Position numbers and translations under genes: made by a program | Notes under the pieces: model-generated | What the model saw: only the letters and a program-made list of their open reading frames with translations | What the model was told of the DNA's origin: nothing | Databases searched by the model: none | Shown: positions 16,140-20,710 of the stretch, piece after piece | Layout of the letters: the number at the start of each line of letters is the position of its first letter | Position numbering within the stretch: the stretch's first letter is position 1 | Source: JANMDR01 sp031376425 | GTDB taxonomy: Bacteria; Pseudomonadota; Gammaproteobacteria; Burkholderiales; Usitatibacteraceae | Assembly (NCBI GenBank): GCA_031376425.1 | Contig: JANMDR010000053.1 | Span: forward strand, 1 to 20,710 | Direction of reading: 5' to 3' | DNA length: 20,710 nucleotides

Positions 16140-16607
16140 ATGCCGCAACTAGCCAATACGATGCAGCGCAGCCAACTTAATGCAAGCCTCACACCTTACG
16201 GTGCACTGGCACAATATCCGCAACCACCGCAAGGTTGGGCGCGAACTATGCGCGAAGCATTGGGGTTGACGCAGGTGGAATTGGCAAACCGCATGAAGGC
16301 CAGCCGCCAATCCGTGCAGGAATTTGAGCGTGCCGAGGTAAAACGCAGCATTACGCTCGAAAGCCTTGACCGTATGGCTGCGGCGATGGATTGCCGTGTG
16401 GTATTTGCGATAGTGCCTCTGGCTGGCACGGTTGACGATGTGCGCTTGGCGCAGGCGCAAAAACGCGCAGATGCACTATTGTGTCCCGTTGCGCACACGA
16501 TGATGTTGGAAGCGCAGGGGGTTTCGCACATGGCGCATAAACGCCAGCGCGATGCGTTGATTGACGATTTGCTGCGTGGCAATGGCCGCACGCTGTGGCG
16601 GCAATAA
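16140..16607 (+). CDS. Mobile mystery protein A, HTH antitoxin-like regulator
   Basis: The product is about 155 aa. A lambda-repressor-type HTH covers about 33-85 (WARTMREALGLTQVELANRM, then SRQSVQEFERAE, then TLESLDRMAAAMDCRVVFAIVP), and the C-terminus carries VAHTMMLEAQGV. This matches the family named mobile mystery protein A, nearly always found next to a Fic-domain protein B, as here. It probably represses the shared promoter and restrains the Fic partner; the second role is inference. Three ATGs follow in frame (16134, 16137, 16140). The last is preferred because AAGGA ends six bases before it. The partner begins 3 nt after the stop. Confidence 0.85.
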   Translation: MPQLANTMQRSQLNASLTPYGALAQYPQPPQGWARTMREALGLTQVELANRMKASRQSVQEFERAEVKRSITLESLDRMAAAMDCRVVFAIVPLAGTVDDVRLAQAQKRADALLCPVAHTMMLEAQGVSHMAHKRQRDALIDDLLRGNGRTLWRQ

Positions 16608-16610
16608 TCG

Positions 16611-17210
16611 GTGGCAATTCAGTTTGAATATCCCGCTGGCGCAACACCGCTGGATGCCGATGAGGCTTCTGGGTTAATTCCCGGCCACATCGCCACCCAA
16701 GCGCAGCTTAATGAGTGGGAGCTTGCCAACGTGTTGAATGGCGAAATGTGGGCTTTTGGCCGTGGTCGCCGCCGTAAATATGGCGATACGCTAAGCCTTA
16801 CATTTGTGCGCGAACTGCATCAGCGCATGTTTGGAACAACGTGGAAATGGGCAGGCACATTTCGCCAAACTGAAAAGAATATTGGAATTGATCCTCTGCG
16901 GATTCAAACAGCACTCGTCGAGCTATTGGCAAACACAAAAGCTCAACTTGAATTTGGAAGCTACTCGCCAGATGAAATAGCGGTAAGGCTAAGCCATCGT
17001 TTAGTGGCGATTCATCCATTCGTCAATGGTAATGGGCGATTATCACGCACCATAGCCGACATTATTTTGGTAGAAAATGGCGCTACTCGGTTTAGTTGGG
17101 GTGCCATTAATTTGATCGACGCAAGCCTCACGCGCCAGCGCTACCTTAGCGCCCTGCGCGAAGCCGACGCAAAAAATTACGCGTCGCTACTGGCCTTCGT
17201 GCGCACGTAA
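16611..17210 (+). CDS. Mobile mystery protein B, Fic-domain protein
   Basis: The product is 199 aa. The N-terminal family block SGLIPGHIATQAQLNEWELA leads into a Fic domain with an intact catalytic motif HPFVNGNGRLSR (135-146, His135). Fic enzymes transfer AMP or other phosphate-containing groups to target hydroxyls. I see no copy of the inhibitory (S/T)xxxE(G/N) motif in this protein, so control probably depends on the upstream partner (inference). The start is GTG at 16611, without its own ribosome binding site and 3 nt after the partner's stop, indicating coupling. The target is unknown. It is followed by the ahcY leader. Confidence 0.88.
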   Translation: MAIQFEYPAGATPLDADEASGLIPGHIATQAQLNEWELANVLNGEMWAFGRGRRRKYGDTLSLTFVRELHQRMFGTTWKWAGTFRQTEKNIGIDPLRIQTALVELLANTKAQLEFGSYSPDEIAVRLSHRLVAIHPFVNGNGRLSRTIADIILVENGATRFSWGAINLIDASLTRQRYLSALREADAKNYASLLAFVRT

Positions 17211-17255
17211 AGCCCTGCTCCACAAAAACTTAATGCACCCAACCTCCTTCTTTGC

Positions 17256-17261
17256 TACAAT
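17256..17261 (+). promoter_or_regulatory. -10 element of the ahcY promoter
   Basis: TACAAT matches the -10 consensus at 5 of 6 positions. Initiation about seven bases downstream would begin the transcript at roughly 17268, two bases before the SAH aptamer. The -35 region is poor. Confidence 0.5.
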
Positions 17262-17269
17262 ATTGCCTT

Positions 17270-17332
17270 GCTGAGGGGCGTTGCGAGGAAATAGTTGATT
17301 TCTCCAGGCTCAGCACAGAATTAACGGCGCTC
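17270..17332 (+). promoter_or_regulatory. SAH riboswitch aptamer
   Basis: The sequence carries the conserved blocks of the S-adenosylhomocysteine aptamer: CTGAGGGGCGTTGC, then CCAGGCTC, then AACGGCGCTC. Pairings visible are the pseudoknot GCTGAG (17270-17275) with CTCAGC (17309-17314), P1 GGGCG (17276-17280) with CGCTC (17328-17332), and P2 GAGGAAA (17285-17291, one bulged G) with TTTCTC (17299-17304). These riboswitches sense SAH and turn on SAH-recycling genes; ahcY is the classic target and lies downstream. The P1 3' strand is also the 5' arm of the terminator that follows. Confidence 0.93.
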
Positions 17333-17363
17333 GCATCCCTTCATGGGGGTGCGAGCGTTTTTT
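17328..17363 (+). terminator. Riboswitch-controlled intrinsic terminator
   Basis: CGCTCGCATCCC (17328-17339) pairs with GGGGTGCGAGCG (17346-17357) in a 12-bp stem with one G-T wobble and a 6-nt loop, followed by TTTTTT. Its first five bases are the P1 3' strand of the SAH aptamer. Aptamer and terminator are therefore mutually exclusive: SAH binding should permit read-through into ahcY. Confidence 0.88.
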
Positions 17364-17409
17364 ATTGTTTTTTTTGCTTTGATTTTTTTGATTTAACCGT
17401 TGTTGTATG

Positions 17410-17492
17410 AACGAGAGGCGCTGCAGTGCGAATGTTTCTATACAACTTTCGTACAAGGCTCGTTTTGCAAACCATATTGCTTCAACTGCGCC
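17410..17492 (+). promoter_or_regulatory. Second, divergent SAH-like aptamer
   Basis: CGAGAGGCGCTGC (17412-17424) aligns to TGAGGGGCGTTGC of the first aptamer with only three transitions. It is followed in the same order by AAGGCTCG and AACTGCGCCC. Possible pairings are the pseudoknot AACGAG (17410-17415) with CTCGTT (17459-17464), P1 GGCGC (17417-17421) with GCGCC (17488-17492), P2 GTGCGAA (17426-17432) with TTCGTAC (17448-17454), and a small P3 GCAA/TTGC (17467-17470, 17477-17480). Two core changes (CCAGG to CAAGG, and ACGG to ACTG) could weaken or alter binding. No terminator or clear Shine-Dalgarno sequestration follows, so it may be a decayed duplicate. Confidence 0.5.
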
Positions 17493-17544
17493 CTTTCGCT
17501 TAAGTATCCAGCTAATCCACAATATTTTTTGAATGGAGAATCAC

Positions 17545-18963
17545 ATGAACGCAGTTATAAAACCTAGCTTGACCAACGATTACGCTATTGCCGATATTTC
17601 GCTTGCCACATGGGGCAACAAAGAAATCAAAATCGCTGAAACTGAAATGCCTGGCTTGATTGCCATTCGCAATGAATTTGCCGCAGCGCAGCCGCTTAAA
17701 GGCGCACGCATTACCGGCTCGTTGCACATGACGATTCAAACCGCTGTGCTCATCCAAACTTTGGAAGCGTTGGGCGCACAAGTACGTTGGGCGTCTTGTA
17801 ATATTTACTCCACGCAAGATCACGCTGCTGCCGCTATTGCTGCTGCGGGCACGGCAGTATTTGCTGTTAAGGGCGAAACTTTAGAAGATTATTGGGATTA
17901 CACGCACCGTATTTTTGAATGGCAAGACGGTAGTTTTAGCAATATGATTTTGGATGACGGCGGCGATGCCACAATGCTGCTGCATTTGGGCACCCGCGCT
18001 GAGCAAGACATCACCGTGCTCAACAATCCAGCAGTCGAAGAAGAGCGCATTTTGTTCGCTTCCATAAAGAAAACACTGGCGACTAATCCTGGCTGGTATT
18101 CCAAGCGCTTAGCCGCCGTAAAAGGCGTAACCGAAGAAACTACGACTGGCGTGCATCGCTTGTATCAAATGCATAAAGACGGTAAATTAGCCTTCCCCGC
18201 CATTAACGTAAACGATAGCGTAACAAAATCAAAGTTTGATAATCTTTACGGCTGCCGCGAAAGTTTAGTTGACGCTATTAAGCGTGCAACAGACGTGATG
18301 ATTGCCGGTAAAGTGGCGGTGGTAGCGGGTTATGGCGACGTGGGCAAAGGTTCAGCACAGGCCTTACGTGCATTGTCGGCACAAGTTTGGGTAACGGAAA
18401 TTGATCCTATCTGTGCGCTCCAAGCGGCAATGGAAGGCTATCGCGTTGTAACAATGGATTACGCCGCCGATAAAGCCGATATTTTTGTAACTGCTACTGG
18501 CAACTACCACATCATCACCCATGACCATATGACGAAGATGAAAGATGAGGCCATCGTTTGCAATATCGGCCACTTTGATAATGAAATTGATGTGGCCTCA
18601 CTTGAAAAATATGAGTGGGACGAAATCAAGCCGCAAGTGGATCACATTACCTTCCCTGACGGCAAAAAAATCACCCTTTTAGCCAAAGGCCGTTTGGTAA
18701 ATTTAGGTTGTGGTACGGGTCATCCTAGCTATGTGATGTCATCATCATTTGCTAACCAAGTAATCGCGCAAATTGAGCTATTCACCCAACCTGAGAAATA
18801 CCCCGTTGGCGTATATGTGCTGCCCAAACACTTAGATGAAAAAGTAGCGCGCTTGCAATTGCAAAAACTCAATGCGCAATTAAGCGTATTGTCTGACGAG
18901 CAAGCAGCGTACATTAACGTGAGTAAAGCTGGGCCTTACAAAGCGGATACTTATCGCTACTAA
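17545..18963 (+). CDS. ahcY: Adenosylhomocysteinase (SAH hydrolase)
   Basis: The product is 472 aa, the usual bacterial length. It reversibly cleaves SAH to adenosine and homocysteine with a bound NAD+ cofactor, removing the inhibitory product of methyltransferases. Visible parts are the substrate domain start YAIADISLATWGNKEIKIAE, RITGSLHMTIQTAVL, the substrate segment FPAINVNDSVTKSKFDN, the Rossmann motif GYGDVGKG at about 262, CNIGHFDNEID, and the C-terminal KAGPYKADTYRY, whose Lys and Tyr reach the partner subunit's NAD site. I start at the ATG at 17545 because GGAG lies six bases upstream; an ATG at 17533 would overlap that site. Expression should respond to SAH through the riboswitch. 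A hairpin follows the stop. Confidence 0.97.
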   Translation: MNAVIKPSLTNDYAIADISLATWGNKEIKIAETEMPGLIAIRNEFAAAQPLKGARITGSLHMTIQTAVLIQTLEALGAQVRWASCNIYSTQDHAAAAIAAAGTAVFAVKGETLEDYWDYTHRIFEWQDGSFSNMILDDGGDATMLLHLGTRAEQDITVLNNPAVEEERILFASIKKTLATNPGWYSKRLAAVKGVTEETTTGVHRLYQMHKDGKLAFPAINVNDSVTKSKFDNLYGCRESLVDAIKRATDVMIAGKVAVVAGYGDVGKGSAQALRALSAQVWVTEIDPICALQAAMEGYRVVTMDYAADKADIFVTATGNYHIITHDHMTKMKDEAIVCNIGHFDNEIDVASLEKYEWDEIKPQVDHITFPDGKKITLLAKGRLVNLGCGTGHPSYVMSSSFANQVIAQIELFTQPEKYPVGVYVLPKHLDEKVARLQLQKLNAQLSVLSDEQAAYINVSKAGPYKADTYRY

Positions 18964-18969
18964 ATAGGT

Positions 18970-19004
18970 GCCCAAAGATGTACTAACATAGGGCATCTTT
19001 GGGC
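18970..19004 (+). terminator. Hairpin downstream of ahcY
   Basis: GCCCAAAGATG (18970-18980) pairs perfectly with CATCTTTGGGC (18994-19004) over 11 bp with a 13-nt loop, seven bases after the ahcY stop. No T-tract follows, so it may stabilise the mRNA 3' end rather than terminate. Confidence 0.5.
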
Positions 19005-19028
19005 TAGCCCAGAATCATAGATAGACAT

Positions 19029-19170
19029 CAAAATTTCGTCAGTCCCGCGAAGGCGGGAATCTAGCGGCGTCTGCGGTGAAGAGCAGTTGTAGTTGGTGCG
19101 TGCCAATGGTCAATGATCAGTAGGCCACGAACGACACTGGATTCCCACCTTCCCGGGAAGGACGATTTTT
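19029..19170. repeat. REPIN-like pair of inverted palindromic repeats
   Basis: Two similar arms of about 34 bp face each other: 19029-19063 (core CCCGCGAAGGCGGGAATCTAG) and 19137-19170, whose reverse complement has TTCCCGGGAAGGTGGGAATCCAG in part. Each has its own palindrome (CCCGCGAAGGCGGG at 19044-19057; CCTTCCCGGGAAGG at 19148-19161). The core resembles dispersed extragenic repeats common in proteobacteria. It fills most of the ahcY-metF gap, and the right arm ends in TTTTT. Confidence 0.6.
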
Positions 19171-19229
19171 ACGCACCAAAACGTTAACCGTACCGCGCAT
19201 TCAAATGCGCCATGCGCAATCGAGCTCTC

Positions 19230-20051
19230 ATGAAAATCTCCTGCGAATTTTTTCCGCCAAAAACACCTGAAGGTGCCGATAAACTTCTTGCCCATGCGCA
19301 GGTTTTAGGCACGCTTAATCCTGAATACTTTTCTGTAACCTTTGGTGCGGGTGGCTCTACTCAGCAAGGCACTTTGGATACTGTTTTACAGTTACGCGAT
19401 TTAGGTTTTGAAGCTGCGCCGCATTTATCATGCGTGGGGCAAACCCGTGCGGGCTTGCGCGAAATTATCTTGCGCTATCAAGCCAGCGGCATTCGTCGCA
19501 TCGTAGCGCTTCGTGGTGATTTACCCTCAGGGGCTGGCAGCTTTGGCGATTTTCGCTATGCCAATGAGCTAGTGCAATTTATTCGCGAAACAGCGGGGGA
19601 CACAATCCGTATCAAGGTTGCCGCGTATCCAGAGTTTCATCCGCAAGCACGTACCGCGCAGGACGATATCGCAAATTTTGTGCGCAAAGTGGAAGCGGGC
19701 GCGGATGAAGCTGTAACCCAGTATTTTTACAATGCTGATGCTTACTTTCGCTTTGTAGACGCCGTAAGCAAGCTAGGCGTCAATATTCCCATCGTGCCAG
19801 GCATAATGCCCATTGGCAACTACAGCCAGCTTAAACGCTTCTCAGACGGTTGCGGCGCAGAAATTCCGCGTTGGCTCGATTGGCAATTGCGCAGCTATGG
19901 CGATGATATCAACGCGATTAAATCCTACGGGTTGGATGTAGTCACCAGCATGTGCCAGCAGCTCTTAAAAGGTGGCGCACCGGGGCTGCATTTTTACACC
20001 ATGAATCAATCGGCCGCGATTGTGGAAATTGTGCGGCGGTTGCGGGATTAG
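19230..20051 (+). CDS. metF: Methylenetetrahydrofolate reductase
   Basis: The product is 273 aa. It is a flavoprotein that reduces 5,10-methylene-THF to 5-methyl-THF with NADH, supplying the methyl group for methionine synthesis. TIM-barrel signatures are EFFPPKTPEGADKL (the catalytic Glu is in the EFFPPK motif), YFSVTFGAGGSTQQGTLDT, PHLSCVGQTRAGLREII, RIVALRGDLPSG and PIVPGIMPIGNYSQLKRFS, ending with GAPGLHFYTMNQ. The preferred ATG at 19230 gives the family-typical MKISCEFFPP start; an upstream ATG at 19212 would add six residues. A clear ribosome binding site is lacking. It lies 266 nt after ahcY, beyond a hairpin and a repeat element, so it may have its own promoter. Confidence 0.95.
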   Translation: MKISCEFFPPKTPEGADKLLAHAQVLGTLNPEYFSVTFGAGGSTQQGTLDTVLQLRDLGFEAAPHLSCVGQTRAGLREIILRYQASGIRRIVALRGDLPSGAGSFGDFRYANELVQFIRETAGDTIRIKVAAYPEFHPQARTAQDDIANFVRKVEAGADEAVTQYFYNADAYFRFVDAVSKLGVNIPIVPGIMPIGNYSQLKRFSDGCGAEIPRWLDWQLRSYGDDINAIKSYGLDVVTSMCQQLLKGGAPGLHFYTMNQSAAIVEIVRRLRD

Positions 20052-20089
20052 TCTGCGCGCATGTACGCATAAGTCTGTAACCAACCTAA

Positions 20090-20118
20090 AAATAGAAAAT
20101 TATGGTAATTTTCTATTT
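20090..20118. promoter_or_regulatory. Perfect 13-bp inverted repeat before the RHH antitoxin gene
   Basis: AAATAGAAAATTA (20090-20102) and TAATTTTCTATTT (20106-20118) are exact reverse complements separated by TGG. It lies 39 nt after metF and 26 nt before the antitoxin ATG. Ribbon-helix-helix antitoxins bind such dyads, so an operator is likely; it may also act as a weak hairpin after metF. Confidence 0.5.
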
Positions 20119-20144
20119 CGAAATACTAATACATCGGGGATTTC

Positions 20145-20444
20145 ATGGCCACAAATGCAGCACACGCAATCTCAGTGAGCGTCGATGAAGCGACATGCGC
20201 CAGTATTACGCGACTTGCCGCAGCCCGACATCAAAGCGCTGATTCATTCGTGCTAGACGCCATTAACCAACTTGTAAGCAGTGCGGAGCGAGAAGAAAAA
20301 CGCAATACCCTTCTCGGAGAGGCCAGCGCCGCAATGGCAGACTATCGTGAAACCGGCCTGCATGTAACCGGGGACGAGGTAATCAAGTGGGTCAGTAGTT
20401 GGGCAACTGAACAGGAACTACCTGCGCCTAAATGCCACAAATAG
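20145..20444 (+). CDS. Ribbon-helix-helix antitoxin (CopG/RelB-like)
   Basis: The product is 99 aa. Residues about 9-46 form a ribbon-helix-helix (AISVSVDEATCASITRLAAA, then SADSFVLDAINQLV). The remainder is a typical toxin-wrapping tail (AMADYRETGLHVTGDEVIKW, then ending PAPKCHK). It should repress its operon and neutralise a ParE/RelE-type toxin. GGGGA five bases before the ATG is a good ribosome binding site. The last 13 bases overlap the start of the toxin remnant at 20432, the usual coupling. The toxin is truncated, so this antitoxin may be orphaned. Confidence 0.85.
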   Translation: MATNAAHAISVSVDEATCASITRLAAARHQSADSFVLDAINQLVSSAEREEKRNTLLGEASAAMADYRETGLHVTGDEVIKWVSSWATEQELPAPKCHK

Positions 20445-20605
20445 TTTTCTCCCGCACGGGTCTCCGCGACCTAGAGCGGCTAGAGACATTTCTACGACCA
20501 CGCGGTGCTGCCACCGTAAGACGTGCATCAATAGCAATAGTGAAGTCATTGCAAAAGCTCGTGGCTGCGCCTCATGGCACTCGGTTAAGGTTTCTTTGGG
20601 CATAA
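20432..20605 (+). pseudogene. Truncated ParE/RelE-like toxin
   Basis: A 57-codon frame begins inside the antitoxin's last codons. Its N-terminus (MPQIVFSRTGLRDLERLETF, then RRASIAIVKSLQKLVAAPH) matches the first two helices of ParE/RelE-superfamily toxins, which are normally about 90-100 aa. The C-terminal beta-sheet carrying the activity is missing. From about 20574 the frame runs into DNA that also encodes, on the other strand, an IS4-type transposase C-terminus, and it stops at TAA 20603-20605. The last residues (GTRLRFLWA) are therefore probably encoded by the insertion sequence. This is most likely an inactivated toxin. Confidence 0.7.
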
Positions 20606-20710
20606 ATCAAGTTTCTTGCAGTCTGACGCGGCACAGTTAATAGCGGTAGTTTTTTAGGCCTTCGTTTCTTCGCGCGCGGCTCAATGCGATCGGGTCGTTC
20701 CGGCAACGTT
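20572..20710 (-). mobile_element. IS4-family transposase C-terminus (right-edge fragment of an insertion sequence)
   Basis: The minus strand is open from the right edge to a TGA at 20572-20574, giving 45 residues. They include LPERPDRIEPRAKKRRPKKL followed by PLLTVPRQTAR. The EPRA.KRRPK...LLT.PR pattern is the hallmark C-terminal tail of IS4-family DDE transposases. The catalytic domain lies outside the window. The element end should be near 20572-20600, but I cannot define the terminal repeat or a target duplication with one end only. It abuts and truncates the ParE-like toxin. Confidence 0.65.

Noticed and set aside
16149..16647. Three minus-strand frames of 98-131 codons opposite the HTH gene
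   Set aside because: They mirror a well-supported gene in GC-biased sequence, are Cys/Arg-rich without family features, and lack ribosome binding sites.
1..20710. CRISPR arrays, tRNA or rRNA genes
   Set aside because: No regularly spaced repeats and no tRNA-like or rRNA segments were seen on either strand; this was by eye, not by a search program.

Overview
The window looks like chromosomal DNA of a betaproteobacterium. The support is the gene content and order (xerC, a DUF484 gene, dapF, paired lipid A acyltransferases, metK), a type IV pilus retraction ATPase next to dapD, and an SAH riboswitch in front of ahcY. The family assignment is established biology; the taxonomic call is inference, and I cannot name a genus. 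Both ends look like natural break points. The left end is a fold-back palindrome inside a gene, and the right end lies inside an IS4-type transposase, so the window may be a complete contig.

Region by region. 1-4340 is accessory: a truncated exported hydrolase, an unrecognised lipoprotein, a MerR regulator divergent from an alpha/beta hydrolase, a LuxR-HTH/VOC fusion, and a two-TM STM3941-like protein. 4663-7707 (minus) holds pilU, dapD and a SAM-dependent methyltransferase; an EamA transporter diverges at 7745. 8659-13413 (minus) is a housekeeping run: xerC, DUF484, dapF, a 94-aa unknown and two tandem LpxL/HtrB-type acyltransferases. metK diverges from this run at 13530.

13530-20051 is the S-adenosylmethionine cycle: metK makes SAM, ahcY removes the SAH left by methyltransferases, and metF supplies the methyl group for methionine. 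Three toxin-antitoxin loci are interleaved with these genes: RES/Xre after metK (opposite strand), mobile-mystery-protein A/B (HTH plus Fic) before ahcY, and an RHH antitoxin with a broken ParE-like toxin after metF.

The most notable signal is in the ahcY leader. A good SAH aptamer (17270-17332) has a P1 3' strand that is also the 5' arm of an intrinsic terminator (17328-17363), which predicts transcriptional activation by SAH. About 140 nt downstream, 17410-17492 can fold into a second, divergent copy of the same aptamer, with its own pseudoknot, P1, P2 and a small P3. This suggests a tandem, partly degenerate SAH riboswitch. At the right edge, the ParE-like toxin reads straight into the IS4 fragment, leaving its antitoxin apparently orphaned.
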